The notes beneath the pieces were generated by a model. That model did not search any database. It was given only the letters and a program-made list of their open reading frames with translations, and had not been told where the DNA came from. From Micromonospora sp. NBC_01699 (GTDB taxonomy: Bacteria; Actinomycetota; Actinomycetes; Mycobacteriales; Micromonosporaceae), in the NCBI RefSeq assembly GCF_036250065.1, contig NZ_CP109199.1, forward strand, positions 3,100,001 through 3,164,000: 64,000 bases of DNA, read 5' to 3'. Position numbers and translations under genes: made by a program. Position 1 is the stretch's first letter; each line of letters begins with the position of its first letter. Positions 57,583 to 64,000 of this stretch are shown here, piece by piece.

Positions 57583-58605
57583 TCACTGGGGCACCGCTTC
57601 GCCCTGCCAGCGTCGCATCTTCTGGCGCAGCTGGATCAGCGGCGGGCGCTCCTGCACCGACACGTCACTGACCACTATCTCCCGTTCCAGGTTCGGCAGC
57701 GTGTCGGTGCCGCCCCGGCGGAACTGGGTGAGCAGGGTGGCCGGCGGCGTGGCCGAGCTGACGTGTCCCTGCCGGTGCAGCCGGGACCAGGCGGTGAGCA
57801 TGATCTGGGCCGACATCCGGCCCAGCGCGGCGGTGTCCTGGTGCCGGTGCAGCCGTTCGCCGAGGTCAACCTGGGCCAGCGCGTCGAGCCCGACCAGTTC
57901 GAGCAGGTCGATCAGCATGGCCGTCTCCACGCCGTATCCGGAGACGAACGGGACCCGTTCCAGCACCTCGCGGCGGCCGGCGTACTCACCGGCGAGCGGC
58001 TGGACGAAGCCCGCCAGCTCCGGCCAGAAGAGGTTGAACAGGGGCCGGGCCATCAGTTCGGTGACCCGCCCGCCGCCGTCCGGCTCGACCGTGCCCGCCT
58101 CGATCAGCGGCCGGTGGTAGAAGCCCTTGACGAAGGAGACCGACGGGTCGGTGAGCAGCGGCCCGAGCAGTCCGGTGACGAAGTGCGGCCGGAACTCGCG
58201 CAGGTCGGCGTCGACGAAGGCGATGACGTCGCCGGCCGCCACGGCCAGACCGGCCCAGAGCGCGTCACCCTTGCCGTCGAGTCGGGGCAGCCCCCGGGTC
58301 ACCTCGTCCTGGCTGACCACCCGCGCCCCGGCGGCGGACGCCACCGCGGCGGTGCGGTCCCCGGACCGGGAGTCGACCACTATCACCTCGTCGACCAGGG
58401 CCACCCGTTCGACCAGGTGCTCGCGGATGGTCGCCACGATCGCACCGACGGTCGCCTCCTCGTCGAAGGCGGGTATGACCACACTGACCGAGGTGTCGCC
58501 CTTGGCCCGGCTGAGTTGGTGCGCGGTCCACTGCCGAGCCGAGCCGGTACGGTACGTGGACCACGCCTCCACCACGGGTGAGACGGTCGTTTGCGAGTGC
58601 CGCAC
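57583..58605 (-). CDS. gpgS: Glucosyl-3-phosphoglycerate synthase (GT81)
   Basis: 340-residue GT-A enzyme that transfers glucose from UDP/GDP-glucose to 3-phosphoglycerate, the first step to glucosylglycerate and (in mycobacteria) methylglucose lipopolysaccharide. Seen: SVVIPAFDEEATVGAIVATI, VVDSRSGDRTAAVA, LDGKGDALWAGL, the DxD in FVDADLREFRPHF, WPELAGFVQPLAGEYAGRRE and SGYGVETAMLIDL. Full length for the family. GTG start at 58605. The coupled GT4 could act on the next step (inference); no GpgP phosphatase is visible nearby. Confidence 0.92.
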   Translation of the reverse strand: MRHSQTTVSPVVEAWSTYRTGSARQWTAHQLSRAKGDTSVSVVIPAFDEEATVGAIVATIREHLVERVALVDEVIVVDSRSGDRTAAVASAAGARVVSQDEVTRGLPRLDGKGDALWAGLAVAAGDVIAFVDADLREFRPHFVTGLLGPLLTDPSVSFVKGFYHRPLIEAGTVEPDGGGRVTELMARPLFNLFWPELAGFVQPLAGEYAGRREVLERVPFVSGYGVETAMLIDLLELVGLDALAQVDLGERLHRHQDTAALGRMSAQIMLTAWSRLHRQGHVSSATPPATLLTQFRRGGTDTLPNLEREIVVSDVSVQERPPLIQLRQKMRRWQGEAVPQ

Positions 58606-58805
58606 TGGCCCACCCCCGAGTCAAGAGTCGATCGAAGCGGTAGCGGATTTCCCGGACGGGGACCTGACTAACCGACGACGCTCTAACATATTGATCACCA
58701 AAACCTGCTATTTCCTGTCTCGTCCCGATGAACGTTTGATGTCACCCCTGTCGTGGCGACAGGTGTGTCCGATGATGTCACCGGGGCCGAAGCGGAGGTC
58801 GGTTG
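58606..58805. promoter_or_regulatory. Divergent promoter region with inverted repeat
   Basis: About 200 bases between gpgS and the Gfo/Idh gene, AT-rich around 58690-58740. At 58743-58767 an inverted repeat with 11-base arms (CACCCCTGTCG, spacer TGG, CGACAGGTGTG; 9-10 bases paired) lies 38 bases before the Gfo/Idh start. It may be an operator or a leader hairpin. Confidence 0.5.
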
Positions 58806-59831
58806 ATGGGCAGGTGTCGCGTTGGGCTGATCGGCGCGGGAAATGTAGCGCAGCGTCACGCCCGCGTCCTGACCGGTTTCGCCGACGTACAACTCACCGG
58901 CGTCACCGACGTACTGCCCGACGCCTGCCGGCGGCTGGCCGACCGGTACGCCGCACCGGTGTACCCGGACGTCGCCGCGCTGCTACGGACGGACCTGGAC
59001 GCGGTGTACGTCTGCGTACCGCCCTTCGCGCACGGTTCGGTGGAGGAGGCGGTGGTCGCCGCCGGGCTGCCGATGTTCGTCGAGAAGCCGCTCGCCGCCG
59101 ACCTGGCCACCGCCGAGCGGATCGCCGGGCTCGTCGCCGAGCGGGGCATCCGTACCGCGGTCGGCCACCACTGGCGTTACCTGCCGGTCCTGGACCGGGC
59201 CCGGGACCTGCTGGCCGACCGGCCGGTACGGATGGCCGCCGGCGCCTGGCTGGACCGGGTACCGCCGGTGTCCTGGTGGGGCCGGCGCGAGTTGTCCGGC
59301 GGCCCGGTGGTCGAGCAGGCCGCGCACGTACTCGACCTGCTCCGGCTCGTCGCCGGGGAGGCGATCGAGGTGAGCGCGTACGGCGACGGCAGTCCACCGG
59401 ACGTCGAGGGCGCCGACATCGACTCGGTCACCACCGCCAGCCTGCGCTTCGCCAGTGGGGCGGTGGGCACCCTGGTCTCCGGCTGCACCCTCGGCTGGAA
59501 GCACCGGGCCGGAGTGGAGATCGTGGCCGACGGGCTGGTCCTCACCCTGGCCGAGGACGGTCTGGGATGGCGGGACGGGACCGGGGAGGGTTGGCTGGCG
59601 GCCGACCCGGAGGCGGCCAGGATCGCCGTGGACCGGGCCTTCGTCGACGCCGTCCGCGGCATCGGCGACGACGTGCGGGTCCCGTACCCGGAGGCGTTGC
59701 GCACCCACCGGCTGGCCTGCGCCGTGGCCCAGTCGGCGGCGACCGGGCGGACGGTACGGATCGCGCCCGTGGTCGAGGCGCTCGCCACCGCGACCCGCAG
59801 CAACCGGGTCGGGTTCGGCCTCGATGCCTGA
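58806..59831 (+). CDS. Gfo/Idh/MocA-family oxidoreductase
   Basis: 341-residue NAD(P)-dependent dehydrogenase. N-terminal Rossmann domain: VGLIGAGNVAQRHARVLTG, DAVYVCVPPFAH, and the family motif FVEKPLAADLATAERIA with the catalytic Lys. C-terminal domain starts at TAVGHHWRYLPVLDRAR and has the His in VVEQAAHVLDLLRLV. Relatives act on sugars, inositols or biliverdin-like compounds; the substrate is unknown. ATG at 58806 with GGAGG upstream. It overlaps the next gene by 8 bases. Confidence 0.9.
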   Translation: MGRCRVGLIGAGNVAQRHARVLTGFADVQLTGVTDVLPDACRRLADRYAAPVYPDVAALLRTDLDAVYVCVPPFAHGSVEEAVVAAGLPMFVEKPLAADLATAERIAGLVAERGIRTAVGHHWRYLPVLDRARDLLADRPVRMAAGAWLDRVPPVSWWGRRELSGGPVVEQAAHVLDLLRLVAGEAIEVSAYGDGSPPDVEGADIDSVTTASLRFASGAVGTLVSGCTLGWKHRAGVEIVADGLVLTLAEDGLGWRDGTGEGWLAADPEAARIAVDRAFVDAVRGIGDDVRVPYPEALRTHRLACAVAQSAATGRTVRIAPVVEALATATRSNRVGFGLDA

Positions 59832-60987
59832 CCGGCCGCCCGCCAACGGTCCGATGGACGCGGCCGACCGGGTGATCGTGGTGACCGGGCCGGGCGAGGT
59901 GACGGTCCGTGAGGAGAAGCCCGCCCCGCTGCGGCCGGACACCTTCCGGGTCCGGACCCTCTACACCGGCATCTCCGCCGGCACCGAACTGAGCTATCTC
60001 AAGGGCACCAACCCCTACCTGTCGGCGACCTGGAACGCCGACCTCGGGCTGTTCCAGCCGGGCGAGCCGGCGACCGGCTACCCGGTGGACCGCCTCGGTT
60101 ACATGGAGGTCGCCCAGGTGACCGAGAGCCGGACCCCGGCCGTCGCCGTGGGCACCATCGGGGCGATGGCGTACGGCCACCGGACCGGCTACCTGGCCGA
60201 TCCGCTGGCCGACCGGTTCGTGCCGCTGCCCGACGACCTGGATCCGTTGCTCGGGGTCTACGTCGCGCACATGGGCCCGATCTGCGTGAACGGTCTGCTG
60301 CACGCCGCCGCCGACCTGGTGGGCGCGGACGTCCGTACCGTCGGCGACGGGGTGCGCGGGCGCCGGGTGGCGGTCACCGGCGCCGGCGTGGTCGGCCTGC
60401 TCACCGCCCTGCTCGCCCGCCACCACGGCGCCGCGTCGGTGGTCGTGGTCGACCCCACCGCCCAGCGCCGCGCGGTGGCCGCCGCACTCGGCCTGGAGAC
60501 GCTCGACCCGGGACCGCCGACCGGCACCGAGCCGACCATCCCGGACCCGGTGGCCGGCGACCCGGCGGTGCTGCTGAAGACCCGGTGGGCGCACGGGCCG
60601 GGCGACCGGGGCGCCGACGTGGTGTTCCAGTGCCGGGGGCAGGACTCGGCGCTGCGGCTGGCACTGCGCCTGCTGCGCCCCCAGGGCACGGTCGTCGACC
60701 TGGCCTTCTACCAGTCCGGCGCGGAGCAGGTCCGGTTCGGCGAGGAGTTCCACCACAACGGCCTCACCCTGCGGTGCGCGCAGATCGGCCGGGTGCCGCG
60801 CGGGCTCGCCCCGGCCTGGGACCGCGAGCGGCTCTCCGGCGAGACCACCGCGCTGCTGCGGGCGTACGGCGAACTCGTCGCCCGGCACCTGGTGTCGGCG
60901 ATCGTCCCGTTCCAGGACGGGCCCGCCCTGCTGGTCGACCTGGCCACCGGCAGACGCCGGGAGCTACAGGTCGTCCTCGCCTGCTGA
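59824..60987 (+). CDS. MDR-family zinc-type alcohol dehydrogenase-like protein
   Basis: 387-residue medium-chain dehydrogenase/reductase. The N-terminal GroES-like domain has TGISAGTELSYLKGTNPYL, and the Rossmann domain VAVTGAGVVGLLTALLARHHG and VVVVDPTAQRRAVAAALG. The four-Cys structural zinc cluster is absent and no catalytic Cys is obvious, so zinc use is doubtful. ATG at 59824 overlaps the Gfo/Idh stop; an ATG at 59854 is an alternative. In other actinomycetes similar genes accompany glycosyltransferases and a Gfo/Idh enzyme, which suggests a common sugar-type pathway (inference). Confidence 0.82.
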   Translation: MPDRPPANGPMDAADRVIVVTGPGEVTVREEKPAPLRPDTFRVRTLYTGISAGTELSYLKGTNPYLSATWNADLGLFQPGEPATGYPVDRLGYMEVAQVTESRTPAVAVGTIGAMAYGHRTGYLADPLADRFVPLPDDLDPLLGVYVAHMGPICVNGLLHAAADLVGADVRTVGDGVRGRRVAVTGAGVVGLLTALLARHHGAASVVVVDPTAQRRAVAAALGLETLDPGPPTGTEPTIPDPVAGDPAVLLKTRWAHGPGDRGADVVFQCRGQDSALRLALRLLRPQGTVVDLAFYQSGAEQVRFGEEFHHNGLTLRCAQIGRVPRGLAPAWDRERLSGETTALLRAYGELVARHLVSAIVPFQDGPALLVDLATGRRRELQVVLAC

Positions 60988-61064
60988 CCCCGGTCCGGCT
61001 CGATCGAGGCACGGGCCGGCGCGTGGTCGGGCCGGCAGCGGGGTCGCCCCGTTACCGTGGGCAC

Positions 61065-62834
61065 ATGACCGCGCACCCCACCACCCGGCGCGTCGGCCTG
61101 CCGGCGCTACTGCCCTACCTTCGGGCGCACCGCGGCACGCTGCTCGTCGTCGCCGTACTGTCGCTGCTCAGCGCCGGCGCCGCGCTGGTCCAACCGCTGC
61201 TCACCCGGGAGGTGCTCGACGCCCTCGGTGCCGCGCAACCGGTCACCCTGCTGGTCGGCCTGCTGATCGCGCTGCTCGTGGTCGGCGCCGCCCTCGACGG
61301 CGTACGCGACTACCTGCTCCAACGCACCGCCGAGGGCCTGGTGCTGGGCACCCGGCACCGGCTCGCCGGCCACCTGCTCCGCCTGCCGATAGTCGAGTAC
61401 GACCAGCGCCGTACCGGGGACCTGCTCTCCCGGGTGGGGGCCGACACCACCCTGCTGCGGGCGGTGGTGACCTCCGGGCTGTTCGAGACGGTCACCGGGT
61501 TCGTCATGGTGCTCGGTGCCGGGACCGCGATGATCCTGCTCGACCCGCTGCTGTTCGGCGTGACCCTGGCCGGGGTGGGCCTCGGCCTGAGCGTCGCGAT
61601 CTTCTTCGCCCGCCGGGTACGCGGCCTGTCCGAGCAGGCGCAGGCACGGGTCGGCGAGATGACCTCGGCGGTCGAACGGGCGATCTCCGCGGCCCGCACC
61701 ATCCGGGCCAGCCGGGCGCAGGAGCGGGAGACCGCCGGCGTCGGCACCGCCGCCACCGAGGCGTACGGGGCCGGGCTGCGGGTGGCCCGGTTGCAGGCGC
61801 TGATCGGCCCGGTCAGCACGCTCGCCGTACAGGGCGCCTTCCTGGTCGTGCTCGGCGTCGGCGGGGCCAGGGTGGCGACCGGTGCGATCAGCGTCGGCGA
61901 TCTGGTCGCCTTCATCATGTTCCTGTTCTTCCTGGTCATGCCGCTCGGGCAGGCGCTGAACGCGTACACCCGGTTGCAGACGGGGCTGGGCGCGTTGCAG
62001 CGGATCGAGGAGGTGCTGGACCTGCCGGTCGAGGGCGCCGGGGACCGGGTCCCGCCGAGCCGGTCCGGCCTGCCGGTGCTGCCGACGCCCCGCCGGCCGG
62101 GCGGCGTCGCGGTCGAGTTCGACCGGGTCAGCTTCGGTTACGCGAACACCGGACCGGTGCTGCACGAGGTGAGCTTCACCGTCCCGTACGGCACCCGGAC
62201 CGCGCTCGTCGGCCCGTCCGGCGCCGGCAAGTCGACCCTGCTGGCGCTGGTCGAGCGCTTCTACGAGGTGACCGGCGGCAGCCTGCGGGTCGGCGGGGCG
62301 GACATCCGGGACCTGTCCCGCGACGCGTTGCGGGCCCAACTCGGCTACGTCGAGCAGGAGGCGCCGGTGCTGGCCGGCACGCTGCGGGAGAACCTGCTGC
62401 TGACCGCGCCGGCCGCGACCGAGGCGCAACTGCACGCCGTGCTCGGCGCGGTCGACCTGACCCGGGTGGTGCGACGCTCCCCGCTGGGGCTGGACACCCA
62501 GGTCGGGGAGGGCGGGGTGCTGCTCTCCGGCGGCGAGCGCCAGCGCCTGGCGATCGCCCGTACGCTGCTGGCGAACCCGCCGGTCCTGCTGCTCGACGAG
62601 CCGACCAGCAACCTCGACGCGCGCAGCGAGGCGGCGCTGCGCCGGGCGATCGACGCGGTGGCCGCCGACCGGACCCTGGTGATCGTGGCGCATCGGCTGG
62701 CCACGGTCGTCGACGCCGACCAGATAGTGGTGCTCGACGCGGGGCGGGTGGTGGCCGTCGGGCCGCACGCCGAGCTGACCCGGACCAGTCCGCTCTACCG
62801 GGAACTGGCCGCGCACCAGTTGCTGGTCGGCTGA
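61065..62834 (+). CDS. ABC exporter with fused membrane and ATPase domains
   Basis: 589-residue type IV ABC half-transporter (MsbA/LmrA-like). Six membrane helices (about residues 20-310) and a nucleotide-binding domain with Walker A GPSGAGKSTLLAL (Lys389), Q-loop LGYVEQEAPVLAGTL, signature LLSGGERQRLAIAR, Walker B VLLLDEPTSNLD and the switch His in IVAHRLATV. It works as a homodimer unless a partner is elsewhere. The substrate is unknown; it could export a product of the preceding genes, but the 77-base gap and no overlap make that weak. Confidence 0.92.
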   Translation: MTAHPTTRRVGLPALLPYLRAHRGTLLVVAVLSLLSAGAALVQPLLTREVLDALGAAQPVTLLVGLLIALLVVGAALDGVRDYLLQRTAEGLVLGTRHRLAGHLLRLPIVEYDQRRTGDLLSRVGADTTLLRAVVTSGLFETVTGFVMVLGAGTAMILLDPLLFGVTLAGVGLGLSVAIFFARRVRGLSEQAQARVGEMTSAVERAISAARTIRASRAQERETAGVGTAATEAYGAGLRVARLQALIGPVSTLAVQGAFLVVLGVGGARVATGAISVGDLVAFIMFLFFLVMPLGQALNAYTRLQTGLGALQRIEEVLDLPVEGAGDRVPPSRSGLPVLPTPRRPGGVAVEFDRVSFGYANTGPVLHEVSFTVPYGTRTALVGPSGAGKSTLLALVERFYEVTGGSLRVGGADIRDLSRDALRAQLGYVEQEAPVLAGTLRENLLLTAPAATEAQLHAVLGAVDLTRVVRRSPLGLDTQVGEGGVLLSGGERQRLAIARTLLANPPVLLLDEPTSNLDARSEAALRRAIDAVAADRTLVIVAHRLATVVDADQIVVLDAGRVVAVGPHAELTRTSPLYRELAAHQLLVG

Positions 62835-62922
62835 GCCGCTGACCTGGGCTTCCGGCACCGGACATACCGCCCCGGCCAGCCGGGCCGCACAGTTGCGCCG
62901 AAGTCGGCTACCGTTGCCGCTC

Positions 62923-64000
62923 ATGGGTGTGTCGACACGGTTGAAGAGCAGGTTCCGGCGTTTCTTGCAGCGGCCGGGTAGCACGGTGGATCTGGCGCCG
63001 CTGGAGAAGCTGCTGCCGGCGATCGAGGCCCGCGAGGAGGAGCTGTCGGCCCTCGACGACGCCGAGCTGACCGAGGCGGCCGGTAAGGCCGAGGACTTCG
63101 CGGAGATCTGCGCCGTCGGCCGCGAGGCCGCCCGCCGCGGCATCGACCAGCGGCCGTACGACGTACAGCTGCTCGGCGCCATGTCGCTGCTCGCCGGCAA
63201 GGTCGCCGAGATGGCCACCGGTGAGGGCAAGACCCTGACCGCCACGATCGCCGCGTACGGGCACGTCCGGCGCGGTAACGGGCCGGTGCACGTGTTGACC
63301 GTCAACGACTACCTGGCCCGCCGGGACGCCGAGTGGATGGAGCCGATCTACCGGCTGCTCGGGCTCAACGTCGGCTGGGTGACCGAGGCGTCGACGCCGC
63401 AGGAGCGCCGCGAGGCGTATGCGTGCGACGTCACCTATGTCTCGGTCAGCGAGGCGGGTTTCGACTACCTGCGCGACCAGCTCGTCACCGACATCGAGGA
63501 TCGGGTGCAGCCGAAGCTGACCACCGCGATCGTCGACGAGGCCGACTCGATCCTGATCGACGAGGCCCGGGTGCCGATGGTGCTGGCCGGCGCGGTGCCC
63601 GGCGAGCAGGACCCGGTGCACGCCGCCGCCGCGCTGGTACGCGGGCTGCGCGCCGGTGAGGACTACGAGATCGCCGACGACGGCCGGAGCGTGGCGTTCA
63701 CCACCACCGGCCTGGCCGTGATCGAGTCGAAGCTGGAGGACGTCAACCTCTACGCCGACGAGAACATGGAGCAGCTCTCGGCGGTCAACGTGGCGCTGCA
63801 CGCGCACGCCCTGCTGCACCGGGACGTGGACTACATCGTCCGCAACGGCGCGGTGGAGCTGATCGACGAGATGCGTGGCCGGGTCGCCCAGCGCCGTCGC
63901 TGGCCGGACGGCCTGCAAGCGGCGGTCGAGGCGAAGGAGGGGCTGACCGCCACCGCCGAGGGCGAGGTGCTCGGCACGATCACCGTGCAGGCGTACGTCG
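62923..64000 (+). CDS. secA2: Accessory preprotein translocase ATPase SecA2 (cut by the window end)
   Basis: The first 359 residues of a SecA-family ATPase. Walker A MATGEGKTLTAT with Lys103, the DEAD-type VDEADSILIDEARVP, and HVLTVNDYLARRDAEWM are present. The divergent N-terminus, starting MGVSTRLKSRFRRFLQ, and the gene's position away from secY fit SecA2 rather than SecA1; actinobacteria usually have both. It secretes a limited substrate set. The 3' part is outside the window. Confidence 0.88.
   Translation, partial: MGVSTRLKSRFRRFLQRPGSTVDLAPLEKLLPAIEAREEELSALDDAELTEAAGKAEDFAEICAVGREAARRGIDQRPYDVQLLGAMSLLAGKVAEMATGEGKTLTATIAAYGHVRRGNGPVHVLTVNDYLARRDAEWMEPIYRLLGLNVGWVTEASTPQERREAYACDVTYVSVSEAGFDYLRDQLVTDIEDRVQPKLTTAIVDEADSILIDEARVPMVLAGAVPGEQDPVHAAAALVRGLRAGEDYEIADDGRSVAFTTTGLAVIESKLEDVNLYADENMEQLSAVNVALHAHALLHRDVDYIVRNGAVELIDEMRGRVAQRRRWPDGLQAAVEAKEGLTATAEGEVLGTITVQAYV

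Noticed and set aside
1-64000. tRNA, rRNA, prophage or insertion sequence
   Set aside because: I looked through the intergenic stretches and saw no cloverleaf, transposase or terminal inverted repeats with target duplication; a tRNA or covariance scan was not possible.

Overview
The window is very G+C-rich (about 70% by eye) actinobacterial chromosomal DNA. An lsr2 gene, two WhiJ-like DUF5753/DUF397 regulator pairs, a SigB/F-family sigma factor, secA2, gpgS and GTG/TTG starts fit a filamentous actinomycete; a member of the Micromonosporaceae (Micromonospora-like) is my best guess, from sequence style only. I saw no rRNA or tRNA gene, no CRISPR array, no transposase and no phage module.

Layout. 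1-4.5 kb: an OmpR-type two-component system, convergent with an orphan TAXI-type solute-binding lipoprotein, then an unknown protein and Lsr2. 4.8-13 kb: an iron-box-controlled, tightly coupled operon for a hydroxamate-type NIS siderophore (PLP decarboxylase, N-hydroxylase, two DesD-like NIS synthetases, glutamine-synthetase-like ligase). 13-19 kb: a xylulokinase with a canonical promoter, two DUF5753/DUF397 pairs, and between them a second PLP decarboxylase (type III fold) with its own iron-box-like site. 19-25.5 kb: a small protein, an EamA exporter behind a possible attenuator, a secreted PQQ-type sugar dehydrogenase with a cellulose-binding domain, a nucleotidyltransferase, a DUF952 protein, and a P450-ferredoxin pair. 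25.6-30 kb: a three-subunit molybdenum aldehyde/xanthine oxidoreductase operon and a HAD hydrolase. 30-37.4 kb: an L,D-transpeptidase lipoprotein, a secreted S15 peptidase, an SDR epimerase, a PLD-family protein, an AraC regulator and a VOC protein. 37.6-43 kb: a small membrane peptide, a methyltransferase and a membrane sulfatase-fold protein in one operon, then citrate synthase. 42.9-56 kb: a GT4 glycosyltransferase, a GCS2-family ligase, small membrane proteins, a baeRF-like protein overlapping a TPP enzyme, an unknown protein, a sigma factor fused to a STAS domain, ctaD and a DUF4383 protein. 56.4-64 kb: a GT4/GpgS pair divergent from a Gfo/Idh-MDR oxidoreductase pair, an ABC exporter, and the 5' part of secA2.

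How they work together: the clearest functional unit is the siderophore locus. The two DmdR/IdeR-like boxes share GGTGAGGCT and lie just upstream of a Shine-Dalgarno, suggesting that the main operon and the distal decarboxylase answer to the same iron repressor. No DesC-type acyltransferase and no siderophore transporter is in the window.

The most unusual structural signals are: (i) a repeated 3' architecture at three unrelated genes (stop codon, C-only-rich tract on the coding strand, then a long inverted repeat with GATC near its foot); (ii) the sigma-STAS fusion in which the usual phospho-acceptor serine motif reads EPGG; (iii) a mutually exclusive hairpin arrangement before the EamA gene; and (iv) stretches inside genes where the coding strand abruptly avoids G at third codon positions.
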